From assembly GCA_049509515.1 (NCBI GenBank), contig JBEKZV010000004.1:95474-159473 (forward strand): a stretch of DNA of 64,000 bases. Direction: 5' to 3'. Under the pieces are notes generated by a model, which was given only the letters and a program-made list of their open reading frames with translations, had not been told where the DNA came from and did no database searches. The DNA comes from JBEKCP01 sp049509515 (lineage in GTDB: Bacteria; Planctomycetota; Planctomycetia; Pirellulales; Thermoguttaceae). Position 1 is the first letter of the stretch. Each line of letters opens with the position of its first letter. Below are positions 31,646-43,328 of the stretch, one piece after another. Position numbers and translations under genes: made by a program.

Positions 31646-33529
31646 TTAGTGAGGGGCTTCGCCGTCGCCGTGGATCGCCAGCTTGGCCGCAAAGGCGTCG
31701 TGATACTGCTCAAGGCGCAACCCAAGGCCCCGCTGGCTGAGGGGCGTCTGGTGAGGATGCCAGCAGTTGTTGTCCCAGAGGCCGGGCCATTGGCGAAGCA
31801 GCCGCCGGAATCGCCGCACGAGGTCGCTTTCCAAGCCCTGCACCACTCGGAAGCGGCCGGCGCCGTCGGCCGTCTTCGCTACTCGGGCCGCCGCGCACCA
31901 GTCGAGTGCCGAGAGCGCGCAGACCTCGTGACCCGCGGCCGACAGGGCTTCCCGCCGGCTGGCGGCCGAGCCGCCTTCCAGGGCGTCGGCCAGCGCAAGC
32001 TCTTTGGCGGCCGCCTGCCAATCGGCCAGGACACGCAGGAAACAGACCTCCAGCCGCCCCGACAGCTTGGGGGTGAAGAAGTTGTACGGGGAGAACCAGT
32101 GGATCTTGTGCCCCTGATCCGTATCGGCGAAGGCCTTCTGCACCAGCGGCGTGGCAATGCACATCGACCACGCCATGCCGAAGCGGCCGGAGAACTCGTT
32201 GCACCCCGTCTGACCCAAGCCCACCGGCAGGCCCCGGAATCCCCGGCCGAACGCCTGCCAGCCGCGGACCGCGGCCGGGCGGGCCGACGGCCGGCGGTAG
32301 AGCCGCTCGGCCAGGTCGTGGAGGAAGGCGGTTTCGTCCAACCCCGGGTTCTCGTGGAACAGGGCGACCGCCTCTTCGCACGAGCCGGGATGGTGGCCGC
32401 CGCAGTCGAAGTCGATGATCCGCCGCACGCCGTGGGAGGCCAAGGCCCGCAGCCGGCGATACACCCCTACGGGATTCGGCGGCGCCGCCAGGAACAGGCA
32501 GTCGATGCCCGTGCCCACCGGCACCATGTCCAGCACGCGGTCCGGGCCGACCCGCTTGAGCCAATCGGCGAACTCCGGTCCCATCGTGTCCGGGAGGACC
32601 AGCGAGGCGTCGAACAGGGGCTCGCCGGGAATTCCCGGCTCGAGCTGCTGCCTGGCGCCCTGGCTGTAGCGGGAAATGACGTAATAGGGCGCCTTGAGCC
32701 CCGGCAGCACCGCGTCCTTGAACCCCGCTTTCCAGAACCAGGGATAGAGCAGGAACTCCGCGTCGGGGCGGACGCGGCGCATCGACCGCTGCACGCAGGC
32801 AAACAGGTTGGCGGCGTGCTCGGCCTGGGAGGTGCCGTGGGCGTGCGGGCAGTGCTCGTCGCACAGGAAGGCGTAGTCGTCCAGCGTCGCGACCTTCAGC
32901 CCGCGGACCTCCGGAAAATCCCGCATGAACTCCTCGATCAGCCCGCCCAGGACCTCCAGGCCTTTTCCATCCTTGCAGGTGCAGAGGGTCTCGATGCTCT
33001 GCCCTTCGTTGCTGAGCCGGCCGAAAGCGTCCGGGTGCTCCTTGCGGAGATACGCGCGGAACTCGCCGGTGAGTTGCGGCAGCCAGAACGAGGCATACAC
33101 GTCCAGGTGCGCGTCGCCGCACATGCGGCAGAGCTGCCGCAGATAGCCGCGGCACTGCCGCCGGTCGCGGCCCCGCGTGAAGTCGAAGAGATTGAACATC
33201 CGCCAATTGCCGCCGAATCCCGCATCCGCGTCGGGGCGGAAGGCCCCGGGACTCCCTGCGGGCTGGAAGGACCAGCGCAGGTAGTCGTTCTCGAAAAACA
33301 CGCCGCTGTAGCCTTTCGAGCGGTAGCGGGCGATGTCGGCCGCGACCTCTTCCAGGCGGCCGTGCCGCAGGGGTTCGGCAATCGCCAGCCTGAAGTACGG
33401 CGCTCCGCCGCCCGCCGCGGGGGCCGCCCCGCGCGGATCGTGTTGCCCCGCGGCCTTGCCCGCCGCAAACCCGCCCAGGATCCAACCCGCCACGGCCCCT
33501 GCCAAAAAACGCTTGCCTGCCGGCAACAT
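31646..33529 (-). CDS. Exported protein of unknown function, TIM-barrel-like
   Basis: A 627-residue protein with an N-terminal signal-like stretch (FLAGAVAGWILGGFAAGKAAG) and an ATG preceded by GGGAGGTG. Features such as RYRSKGYSGVFFENDYLRW, VRGLKVATLDDYAFLCDEHC and FLLYPWFWKAGF resemble the strand-helix pattern of a glycoside-hydrolase barrel of the GH20/GH67 kind, but I see no motif that decides the family. Acidic residues in TLDDYAF are candidate catalytic positions. The C-terminal 150 residues are helical. It is divergent from the helical-repeat gene. Confidence 0.6.
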   Translation of the reverse strand: MLPAGKRFLAGAVAGWILGGFAAGKAAGQHDPRGAAPAAGGGAPYFRLAIAEPLRHGRLEEVAADIARYRSKGYSGVFFENDYLRWSFQPAGSPGAFRPDADAGFGGNWRMFNLFDFTRGRDRRQCRGYLRQLCRMCGDAHLDVYASFWLPQLTGEFRAYLRKEHPDAFGRLSNEGQSIETLCTCKDGKGLEVLGGLIEEFMRDFPEVRGLKVATLDDYAFLCDEHCPHAHGTSQAEHAANLFACVQRSMRRVRPDAEFLLYPWFWKAGFKDAVLPGLKAPYYVISRYSQGARQQLEPGIPGEPLFDASLVLPDTMGPEFADWLKRVGPDRVLDMVPVGTGIDCLFLAAPPNPVGVYRRLRALASHGVRRIIDFDCGGHHPGSCEEAVALFHENPGLDETAFLHDLAERLYRRPSARPAAVRGWQAFGRGFRGLPVGLGQTGCNEFSGRFGMAWSMCIATPLVQKAFADTDQGHKIHWFSPYNFFTPKLSGRLEVCFLRVLADWQAAAKELALADALEGGSAASRREALSAAGHEVCALSALDWCAAARVAKTADGAGRFRVVQGLESDLVRRFRRLLRQWPGLWDNNCWHPHQTPLSQRGLGLRLEQYHDAFAAKLAIHGDGEAPH

Positions 33530-33729
33530 AAACGCACCTCCCGCAGAGGACCCCGCGGTTGACTCTTATACCCGTGGTGGCCGCATACAGTATATCGGGC
33601 GAACGGGCCCGGGCACAGACGGCCCCTGGGACTCGCCTTGTCCCGCGAGGGATGATACAATATCCGCTACTCGGCATCTCCGCGTGCCTGCATACGTGTT
33701 CTCCGGCCCTGCTCTTCGGAGGGCGAGCC

Positions 33730-35577
33730 ATGTCTCGTGGACGATTGATGGCGGGCTTGCTTGTGGCCGCCGCGTGCTGCGTTCCCCCGGCGGCAATCTT
33801 CGGAAGCGACCACGCTTCGCAGGCGCCGAAACCGGGCCCCAAGGGGCCGAAGGCTGCCGGGGCGGGCAGCATCGCTATGCCAAGCTTCGGCCTGAACTTC
33901 GTGGAAGCGGTGCCGGCGTCCGGAAAGACCAAGGAGGTAATCGCCGCGAGGCGGGCCGCAGCCAAGCAACTGATCGTCGCCGCGATCGCGGAGTTGCAGA
34001 ACATTTCCGATGCGAAGTCGGTGTCTCCGGCCCGGGAGTCCATCGCCTGGGCACAACTCAAGGTCGGAGACTGGGGCGACGCCAAGGCGGCCGCCGCTAA
34101 GATAAAGGGACGGAAGGACGATCTCTATCGGGGCATTGCCGAGGCGGAGGCGGCTTCCGGCGATCTGGTGGGCGCCGAGGCGACCGCAAAACTCATCGGC
34201 GATCTCCGCATCAGAAGGGACCTCGGCCCCGCTATCGTCTCGGCTCAACTAAGAACGGGAGACTTGGCCGGGGCGTGCGCAAGAGCGGCAAAGATTGCCT
34301 GGACCGACGCCGACGGTTGCGATCAACTGGCCGGCCGCCGAGCCTGCGCCTACAAGGAAATAGCCGAAACGCAAATCAAAGCCAACGACAAGGTTGGGGC
34401 CGTCCAGTCGCTGGAAGCTGCCGCGGCGGCAGCGGCGAGGGCGGTCCCGCCGGACGTTGCCTTGGGTCTCAGTTTGGAGGTTGCCGAGGCGCAGCTCAAG
34501 GCCGGCGACGAAGCGGGGGCCGTCAAGACCGTGCGCAAGGCCCGAGAAGCCGCCCGCCTCGTTCCGGACGGCGCCATGCCTTGGGCCTACTCCGTCGTAT
34601 TCGAGGCACAAGTAATAGCCGGCGACCCCGCCGGCGCCAAGGCGGCAGCCGCACAGGTGACCGAGCGATCCGGCGGGCGGGACCTGAGACCCATGGCCTA
34701 CGAAGGCATCGTAACGGGACAAGGCAGGACTGGGGACGTGGCCGGGGCCAAGGCCACGGCCGCGGAGATCGCCGACAACGACGAACGGGCTGCGGCCTAC
34801 TGCACGATAGCCTGCATCCAGGCGGTATCCGGCGACCTCGCCGGAGCCAGAGCCACGGCCACCCTAGCCGCTTCGGACAGGCATCGCGGACCGGTGCAGC
34901 GTGCCATCGCCGAGGCGCAGGCGCGCGCCGGGGACATCGCTGCGGCCAACGCGACCGCAGCCGAAATAAAGGAGGCGTTTCCCAGGACCGAGGCCTACTG
35001 TGCCATCGCGCAGGCCCAGGCAAAGGCCGGCGACAACGCGGGGGTACGCCAGACGCTCGATGCGGCCAACGCTTCGGCGGCAACCATCACAGATGGTGAC
35101 GCCAAAATGTTCGCGCGCTGCCGGATCGCCAGGGCCCGAGCGGAAGCCGGCGACTGGGCGGGGGCCAAGGCGACAGCCGTAGGGATCGAACGTGCCCTCG
35201 CGCGGGCGTCCGTCTACAAGCACATCGCCGAAATGCAGGTCAAGGCAGGCGATCTGCCGGCGGCTCGCGAAACGCTGGAAACGGCCGCCAGCAGTGCGGC
35301 ACAACTCAAGGGTTGGGATCAGGCCAGAACATACCGCGACATCGCCGCAGTCCACGCCTACCTTGGGGACCTGGACGCAGCAAAACGGAACCTATCCAGA
35401 ATTGACGACGAATTCTACCGGCAGCACGCCAATCCCTTCGTCATCGTGGCACGGGCCAGGGCGGGCGATGTGGCAGGGGCGATTAAACTCTCCAAGCGAC
35501 TGAGCGATGCTCCGCACGTCCGATGTGAAAGTCTTGCCCGCGCGGCCTGCGACCTGTGCCCCGAGCCGTATCGCTGA
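33730..35577 (+). CDS. Secreted helical-repeat protein
   Basis: The ATG at 33730 follows GGAGGGCGAG and is chosen because a signal peptide (MAGLLVAAACCVPPAAIFGS) follows at once. Beyond residue 100 the sequence is made of imperfect units of about 35 residues of the type AxAQxKAGDxxGAxxTxxxA, close to tetratricopeptide or similar helical repeats, for about 14 units. There is no catalytic motif. A scaffold or binding role outside the cytoplasm is plausible. TACAAT at 33656-33661 could be the -10 box. Confidence 0.65.
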   Translation: MSRGRLMAGLLVAAACCVPPAAIFGSDHASQAPKPGPKGPKAAGAGSIAMPSFGLNFVEAVPASGKTKEVIAARRAAAKQLIVAAIAELQNISDAKSVSPARESIAWAQLKVGDWGDAKAAAAKIKGRKDDLYRGIAEAEAASGDLVGAEATAKLIGDLRIRRDLGPAIVSAQLRTGDLAGACARAAKIAWTDADGCDQLAGRRACAYKEIAETQIKANDKVGAVQSLEAAAAAAARAVPPDVALGLSLEVAEAQLKAGDEAGAVKTVRKAREAARLVPDGAMPWAYSVVFEAQVIAGDPAGAKAAAAQVTERSGGRDLRPMAYEGIVTGQGRTGDVAGAKATAAEIADNDERAAAYCTIACIQAVSGDLAGARATATLAASDRHRGPVQRAIAEAQARAGDIAAANATAAEIKEAFPRTEAYCAIAQAQAKAGDNAGVRQTLDAANASAATITDGDAKMFARCRIARARAEAGDWAGAKATAVGIERALARASVYKHIAEMQVKAGDLPAARETLETAASSAAQLKGWDQARTYRDIAAVHAYLGDLDAAKRNLSRIDDEFYRQHANPFVIVARARAGDVAGAIKLSKRLSDAPHVRCESLARAACDLCPEPYR

Positions 35578-35626
35578 GCCCTCTTGGCCGGCGTTCGGGT
35601 GGCTCGACCCGCCCCGGGCTCGCCCC

Positions 35627-35632
35627 TACAAT
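35627..35632 (+). promoter_or_regulatory. TACAAT -10 box close to the DUF255 start
   Basis: TACAAT ends five bases before the ATG at 35638, implying a leaderless transcript. Confidence 0.45.
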
Positions 35633-35637
35633 TCAGC

Positions 35638-37506
<1,869 letters not shown>

Positions 37507-37535
37507 AGCGGGTACCCGCTTCGTCAAACGCGCAG

Positions 37536-37541
37536 TATAAT
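37536..37541 (+). promoter_or_regulatory. TATAAT -10 box before the DUF1016 gene
   Basis: A perfect TATAAT ends 12 bases before the ATG at 37554; no clear -35. Confidence 0.45.
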
Positions 37542-37553
37542 CGCCGCCGTGAT

Positions 37554-38498
37554 ATGGAGATTCAGGCTGAGGCCCCGTGCGCGCAGCGGCCGCAGGCGGT
37601 GCAACCCTCCGTAGAAAGAGCCGGACCAGCGATGGCCAAACGCAACCGCAAGATGGAGATCGTGCCGAAACCCGAGCCGCACTACGACGAGCTCTTGAGC
37701 GGCATTTCCGAGTTACTGGAACGCGCCCGCCGGATGTCGGTCCGCTCGGTCAACAGCATCCTGACCGCGACCTACTGGGAGGTCGGGCGGCGGATCGTCG
37801 AGTTCGAGCAGGGCGGTAAGGCGCGGGCGGAGTACGGGGAAGAGCTGATGAAGCGGTTAGGCCAAGACTTGGCGGCACGCCACGGGCGGGGGTTTTCTCC
37901 GCAAGGGCTCTACAAGATGCGGGGGTTCTACCTGGGCTGGCAGATTTTCCCGACGGCGTCGGGAAAATTGCAGGCCAGGGCCATTTTCCCGACGCTGTCG
38001 GGGGAATCCGGGGGCGACGCGGCGCAAGCAGAACCCGGCCAGTCGGCACTCGTGCCTGCTGGCTGCCAGCCGCTGGATCTCACGGCCGTGGCGATGACCG
38101 AAGTGTTCCCGCTCTCCTGGTCCCACTACGTGCGTTTGATTGCTGTTACGACGGCGCGGGCGAGGGTCTTCTACGAGGCCGAGGCCATCCGTGGCGGCTG
38201 GTCGGTTCGACAGTTGGACCGGCAGATCGGCACCCAGTTCTACGAGCGGACCTCCCACTCGAAGCGGCAGGCCGTCATGCTGGCCAAAGGGCGGAAGCCG
38301 AAGCCGGAGGACACAGTGACCGCCCAGGACGAAGTTCGAGACCCGTACCTCCTGGAGTTCCTCAACCTCAAGGACGAGTACAGCGAGACCGACCTGGAAG
38401 AGGCGCTCATCCGGCACCTGGAATGGTTCCTGCTGGAGTTGGGTGCAGGCTTCGCCTTCGTCACCATCTCGGGAAACGGGCAACGAAGGCCAAGATGA
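37554..38498 (+). pseudogene. DUF1016/YhcG-family gene, 3' truncated
   Basis: The 314-codon frame matches the N-terminal and middle part of DUF1016 (PDDEXK) nucleases: RARRMSVRSVNSILTATYWEVGRRI, GRGFSPQGLYKMRGFYL, FPLSWSHYVRLI and RGGWSVRQLDRQIGTQFYERT. It reaches FLLELGAGFAFV and then diverges into GNGQRRPR and a stop, exactly where intact members continue into the catalytic PDDEXK part. The nuclease end is therefore missing. A palindromic repeat is inserted near residues 130-151. The first possible ATG is 37554; 37632 (MAKRNRK) is equally likely. Confidence 0.8.
37943..38008. repeat. TTTTCCCGACG palindromic repeat inside the DUF1016 frame
   Basis: ATTTTCCCGACGGCGTCGGGAAAA is a perfect hairpin; a second half, ATTTTCCCGACGCTGTCGGGGG, follows. 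It encodes two IFPTxSG units. DUF1016 proteins often vary here, so this may be an old hot spot. Confidence 0.75.
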
Positions 38499-38637
38499 GT
38501 GTAACCATTGCTGCAATAATCATTGCAGCAACGTTGAGTGTTTCCCAGTAGTCCAGCCGCTCACATGCCATAATCCAGAGCGTCAATCCCCAAAGGCAAA
38601 GCTGAATCACCGACGTGATTGCTAAGGCGACTCTCAT
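38461..38637 (-). CDS. Small two-helix membrane protein
   Basis: A 58-residue frame from ATG 38637 with two hydrophobic helices (ALAITSVIQLCLWGLTLWIM and VAAMIIAAMVTLILAFVA). It overlaps the last 38 bases of the truncated DUF1016 frame on the other strand, so one of the two endings is secondary. There is no family I recognise, and the ribosome-binding site is weak. It could be a real small membrane protein that replaced the DUF1016 3' end. Confidence 0.4.
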   Translation of the reverse strand: MRVALAITSVIQLCLWGLTLWIMACERLDYWETLNVAAMIIAAMVTLILAFVARFPRW

Positions 38638-38678
38638 CGCGGCTGGCCCTTCAGCCCCTTCATCCGGGCTACGCCCCG

Positions 38679-38803
38679 TTACGCGCTCGCTTGCATCGCG
38701 TTGACAAACTCCCTGTCCGACATGGGGACAGGTAGTGGCTTGCCTTCTTGCTCGTAGAGACGAGCGCTCTCTTCGACGATATTGCACGACTCGTGCCATT
38801 CAG
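38679..38803 (-). pseudogene. Gene fragment, about 40 codons, no start
   Basis: A coding-like stretch (EWHESCNIVEESARLYEQEG, then KPLPVPMSDREFVNAMQASA) ends at 38679. Reading back, it runs into the 3' end of the heparinase gene with no start codon of its own. Probably the tail of a gene whose front was lost, in the same disturbed area as the truncated DUF1016. Confidence 0.4.
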
Positions 38804-41446
38804 TTAGTGAACGGCGATGCTGCCCGCCCCTGCGGGAACGTCCACGACCAACGTCCCCTCCTGAGTGCGGCAAGGCAAGGCCGTGCCCTTTCCGGACTCG
38901 GACCAGACGAATCCATCCGTCGGGTCAGGCCGATAGCTCGCCTCTTGGACCGCAAACGCGCAGGGGACTGCCACCTTCCCGGCATGCTCCAAGTTCACGT
39001 GGCCGGTAATCCGCCGGTCGGCGAAGCAGAAGGCCGCATGGCGCACCGGCACGTTGGCGGACACCACGAACCGCTGGTGGTGGGTGAGCTTCCTTCCGTG
39101 TAGCAAAAGCGCCAACTCGGTCTTTCCCCCGCGATCCCGCACAAAGCTGAACGCGCCGTCGGTCGATACGCCGCCAAACTCCAGCGGCGCGGCCGCCTGG
39201 CCCACGCCCACCAGATCGACGGCATCGCCCAGGGAAAGCCGCAGGGCGCGCCCGCGGCCGGTGACCTGTGTCTCCGTGACTTCGCGCTGCGGCTGGCCTT
39301 CGTAGCGGGCCAGCAAGGCAGTCAGGCGATACAGGTCCTTGGCCGGCGGCGTGCGCAGTCGCAGCTTGGGGCAGAAAACTTCGCTTGGCAGATTGTACCC
39401 GGCGATCCGCGTGGTGTGCTTGGTGGCGATAATCTCCGCGGCGGGCGCGGAGTAGATGTGGAGCAGGACCTTCCGTCCATAAGGATTGGTGGTCTTCCAG
39501 TGCAAGGAGGAGGTCTGGATTCCGGTGGCCCGCTCGACCTTGTACGGCTGGCTCAGCCAATCGTATGGCTTATCGCCGAGCGTCAGTTCCCCCTGGACAT
39601 GCCCTACTCCCCCCTCGCGATTGCCGTCGGAGGTGGCGGTGATCACCTGGCTGACCGGCCGCAGCACGCTGCTATAGCTCCACGGTGCCTCCCCTTGCGG
39701 GTCATCGAGAATGATGAAGTAGTCGCCGCGGACGTAGAGCACCGCGCGGCAGTAAGCGATGGCGGAGGAGAGGGGCTGTTTGTCGGCCCAATCAACTCCC
39801 ACCACGTCCCGGATCGTGGCCCGCGCCTCCAGGAAGTCCAGGCCGCGAGTGCGGACGACCTCGCCCACCGTTGCAGCCGTGACCAGGCCGCGCGCATCGC
39901 CCTTAAACGCGGGCCGCGCACGGGTGAGGTAGATTCCGGGCCGTTCCGCGCCGCATTCTTTCGGCAGTGGTCGGCGCGGGTCCTCGATTTCCAGGCAATT
40001 GTGGTCCAGACCCGAGTAGTGGGTCTCGAACAGGTGCTTCACTTCCCCGCCGTCGGCCAGCAACAAGTCTCCATGGCTGTAATACTCGAAGCCAAGCTGG
40101 TCGTGGTGGGCCATGTCGCGGTTGGAGTGCGTCAGCCAGTTCCAGGTGACTAGGGCCAGCCAATCGCTGTCCTCCTTCCAACTGCCTCGAAACACCTGGA
40201 ATTGACCGGCCCTGTGGAGCACGCTGGTCCAGTCGGGTTCCTTGCGGGCCAGCCTACCGCAGTCGTTCTCCACGAGGTACAAGAGGTAGGACTCGGCCTG
40301 GGTGATGCCGCCGGCGTGAGGCAGGATGGGTTTGAGGTCGTCCAAGTACTTCAGCATGTAGCCTTGCCACTGCGGGTCCAGCAGGTGCAAGCCTGCCCGG
40401 ACATTGGCGTACAGGTTCTCGCCCGACGTTCCATTGTTGCTCTGGTAGCGGTTGGGCAGGGTCGCCCACAGGTCCGCCAACAGGAACCGTTTGCTCGCCG
40501 GATAGTCCTCGAGGATGTTTCTGCGGAACAGGTGCTGGTAGACCGAGAACCACAACAGGTACTGGTTCAAAGAGTACTGCCGGTACGCGCCGCTCAGATA
40601 AAAGCCCTGCGGATCGGTGACGAAGCTCAACAGCGAACGGTTGTGGTTGTGCAGTTTGTCGTTGACGAAGATATACTCCGTGGCGGCGCGAAGCCAGTCG
40701 GCGGGCGTGGAGGAAAGGCGGAGCCTGTTGGGGTTGGCATAGTCCGCCAGCGCGCAGGCGGCGATGCCCAAGGCCGGATAGGCCCGGCCATGGTAGTCGG
40801 CGAAGGTCACGTAGATGACGTCCCTGCCCCCGTCATTCAGGTCCGAGTAGGCATCGGCGGCATACTCGGCCAACTTGTCCCGAAGGATATCGTCCGTCCT
40901 CGCGTCCAGGGTGGGCTGGATCCAGTCGTAGGCCAGGCAATACTCCATCACCGCCTCCGCCCCGCCGGTCTTTGGCGTTCCCGTGCCTTCGCGGCAAGTC
41001 CGCATGCGGAGAAGGGCATCCCTGGCCTTCTGGGCGTATTTGCGGTCCCGGGTGAGCTGATAGGCCAGGCCCAAACCTTTCGCGGCGCGGGCGCGGTAGC
41101 TGTCCCGGTCAACGCTGGTCCCTTTGGAGAAGTCGATGGACAGTGCGTACCGGCCGTCGGCGATGATCTGCCCTTCATATTCCGACCAGGGCTTCCTGGC
41201 ATGGCCGCGGTAGCCGGGAGTCTCGTGGATGTCCGTGAACAGTAGCAGTGGATGCTTCTTGCCCTGTAGCGACCCCAGCAACTCCGTTGCACCAGGCAGC
41301 TTTGCGGGGTTCGAGGCTACGAATTCCGCGACCGCCTCTTGGGCCAGGAGTCTGCCGTCCCCCCGATAAGCCTTGCCGACGACGGCTACCAGCACGACCA
41401 GTAGAAATGCACTTTTCATCCAGGCATCGAAGAAAGCGGTTCTCAT
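38804..41446 (-). CDS. Heparinase II/III family polysaccharide lyase
   Basis: An 880-residue exported protein: the start at 41446 follows GGAG, and a hydrophobic segment (FLLVVLVAVVGKAY) comes within the first 30 residues. An alpha/alpha toroid (about 100-430) precedes a beta-sandwich with HHDQLGFEYYSHGDLLLADG, the usual heparinase II/III core. These enzymes cut acidic glycans such as heparin, alginate or ulvan by elimination; the substrate is unknown here. The longer frame overlaps the upstream Gfo/Idh gene and is rejected. Confidence 0.85.
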   Translation of the reverse strand: MRTAFFDAWMKSAFLLVVLVAVVGKAYRGDGRLLAQEAVAEFVASNPAKLPGATELLGSLQGKKHPLLLFTDIHETPGYRGHARKPWSEYEGQIIADGRYALSIDFSKGTSVDRDSYRARAAKGLGLAYQLTRDRKYAQKARDALLRMRTCREGTGTPKTGGAEAVMEYCLAYDWIQPTLDARTDDILRDKLAEYAADAYSDLNDGGRDVIYVTFADYHGRAYPALGIAACALADYANPNRLRLSSTPADWLRAATEYIFVNDKLHNHNRSLLSFVTDPQGFYLSGAYRQYSLNQYLLWFSVYQHLFRRNILEDYPASKRFLLADLWATLPNRYQSNNGTSGENLYANVRAGLHLLDPQWQGYMLKYLDDLKPILPHAGGITQAESYLLYLVENDCGRLARKEPDWTSVLHRAGQFQVFRGSWKEDSDWLALVTWNWLTHSNRDMAHHDQLGFEYYSHGDLLLADGGEVKHLFETHYSGLDHNCLEIEDPRRPLPKECGAERPGIYLTRARPAFKGDARGLVTAATVGEVVRTRGLDFLEARATIRDVVGVDWADKQPLSSAIAYCRAVLYVRGDYFIILDDPQGEAPWSYSSVLRPVSQVITATSDGNREGGVGHVQGELTLGDKPYDWLSQPYKVERATGIQTSSLHWKTTNPYGRKVLLHIYSAPAAEIIATKHTTRIAGYNLPSEVFCPKLRLRTPPAKDLYRLTALLARYEGQPQREVTETQVTGRGRALRLSLGDAVDLVGVGQAAAPLEFGGVSTDGAFSFVRDRGGKTELALLLHGRKLTHHQRFVVSANVPVRHAAFCFADRRITGHVNLEHAGKVAVPCAFAVQEASYRPDPTDGFVWSESGKGTALPCRTQEGTLVVDVPAGAGSIAVH

Positions 41447-41534
41447 CTTCTCGGCTCCGTGTGCATGCGCCGTTACGGAAACCTCGATTGCCGAGCAATC
41501 GGGGCCGCCAGCGGCGGAAAGCCGCGGCGCGCGC

Positions 41535-43058
41535 CTAAACCTGCTCCGGCACCCTGAAGGGCTTGCGGTAATCGCGGCGGAGGAGTGCGTTGGCGGCGGC
41601 GTGGTCGGTGAACCGCTCGCTCTGCGGGTCGATCGCCAGCCAGGGTCCCAGCGCGGCGGAAGTTTTCGACAGATCGACGCCGTTTTGCGCCAAGTGCTCC
41701 CGCATCGCCTCGAAACGATCGGCCGCCAGCCGATTGCCTTGAATGCGTTCAAGGATTGCCGCGGCAGGCATGGTCTGTCCCAGGCGATGGGAAATCATCC
41801 CCGTATGGCAGAGCGCGCTGGACAGGTGACCTTCCAGGATGTCTGCTTTCAGATCGGCCGGTTTGCGGGAGCGGATCGCCGCGAGCCAGTTCCGCCAGAG
41901 GTGGTAATCACCCTTGGACCAGCCGATGTCGGCGACCGGGTCGGCCTGGTGGAACCGCCGGATCGTCTTGCCTTGGTTGTCGACGGCCACCGCGATTTCC
42001 CCGCCCTCGACGATGATGCACTTTCCGCCTTCGCACGCGATCACCACGCCGATCCCCGGCCCGCCCGGGAATCCCGGCGGCAGGTCCATGTTCTTCGACC
42101 ACGCGGCATGGTCGGCCTGGTGCTGCTTCGCTTTGGGCAGCCCGCGGACCTCGAAGATCAAGGGCGGCCCGTCGTAGTCATGGTAGACCACCTGCGTATT
42201 GGGCGTCTGGCCGTCGTCGTCGTAGCCCAGGCGGCCGCCGATGCTCATCACGCGCGGCGAGATCGCGCGGTAGCCGAGGAACCAGCGGGCGAGGTCCATC
42301 TCGTGGATGCCCTGGTTGCCGAGGTCGCCGTTGCCGTAGTCGTAGATCCAGTGCCAGTCGTAGTGCAGGTTCTGCCGTGCCAGCGGCCGCAGCGGCGCCG
42401 GGCCGGTCCACAGGTCGTAGTTCAGCCCGGGCGGGATCCGCCCGTGCCCGACCTTCCCGATCGGCGGCCGCGGCTTGTAGCAGAACCCCTGGGCGTACTT
42501 GATCTTGCCGAGGTTCCCGGCGCGGACCCAGGCCACGGCCGCGATGACGTCCGGGTTGGCGCGGGCCTGCGTGCCGGCCTGAACCATGCGGCCGTACTTG
42601 CGGGCGGCCGCGACCAATTGCCGCCCTTCCCACACGTTGTGCGAGACCGGTTTCTCGACCAGCACGTCCTTGCCCGCCTGGCACGCCCACACGCCCACCA
42701 GCGAGTGCCAGTGGTTGGGCGTGGCCACGCTGACGGCGTCCACGTCGTTGGCGTCCAGGAGTTTGCGGACGTCGTCGAAGCCTTGAACCTTGCGGCTGTC
42801 CCGGCCGGCCCTCTTGATCGCCCGGTCGAGAACGGCCGGATCGACGTCGCACACGGCGGCCAGCGTCATGCCCGGGACGCTCGATACCATGCCGACGTGC
42901 AACTGGCCGCGGCCGTGCAGGCCGACCACGGCCACGCGGACGGTGTCGTTGGCGCCGAGCACGCGGCCCGAGGCCTTCGTGCCGGCGATGAGCAGGGGAG
43001 AACACGCCGACGCGGCAACGCCGGCTTTCAGGAACTTCCGGCGGGATAGGCTGTACAT
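41535..43058 (-). CDS. Tat-exported Gfo/Idh/MocA oxidoreductase
   Basis: A 507-residue protein with the twin-arginine signal SRRKFLKAGVAASACSPLL, then a Rossmann domain (VRVAVVGLHGRGQLH) with the conserved EKPVSHNVWE. The C-terminal half is the usual alpha/beta sheet domain. Exported members are very common in planctomycetes and are thought to act on sugars or inositols, but only some have known substrates. It lies 88 bases upstream of the heparinase gene on the same strand, so joint glycan use is plausible. Confidence 0.88.
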   Translation of the reverse strand: MYSLSRRKFLKAGVAASACSPLLIAGTKASGRVLGANDTVRVAVVGLHGRGQLHVGMVSSVPGMTLAAVCDVDPAVLDRAIKRAGRDSRKVQGFDDVRKLLDANDVDAVSVATPNHWHSLVGVWACQAGKDVLVEKPVSHNVWEGRQLVAAARKYGRMVQAGTQARANPDVIAAVAWVRAGNLGKIKYAQGFCYKPRPPIGKVGHGRIPPGLNYDLWTGPAPLRPLARQNLHYDWHWIYDYGNGDLGNQGIHEMDLARWFLGYRAISPRVMSIGGRLGYDDDGQTPNTQVVYHDYDGPPLIFEVRGLPKAKQHQADHAAWSKNMDLPPGFPGGPGIGVVIACEGGKCIIVEGGEIAVAVDNQGKTIRRFHQADPVADIGWSKGDYHLWRNWLAAIRSRKPADLKADILEGHLSSALCHTGMISHRLGQTMPAAAILERIQGNRLAADRFEAMREHLAQNGVDLSKTSAALGPWLAIDPQSERFTDHAAANALLRRDYRKPFRVPEQV

Positions 43059-43328
43059 GGCTGGACTCCTTTGCCTTCTCCATTTGGACTACGGCTTGTC
43101 ATGCACTCGCTTGCATTGCTCACCCTTGCTCATCGCTTTGTCTCCTGTCCCCTCAATCTAGCGGGCTGCCGCCGGGTGTCAAGAATGGCCGGGGGAGGAT
43201 GCGGCCCGGCAGCGGTGTCGGGCCGGATGGTGACAAGATCCCGCGCAAACGGCTTCGAGAATGCCGGCGCGGGCCGGCGCTGCAGGGTTGGGCCGATCCG
43301 TCACGACCGGCGGCAGGTGCGGCACCCG

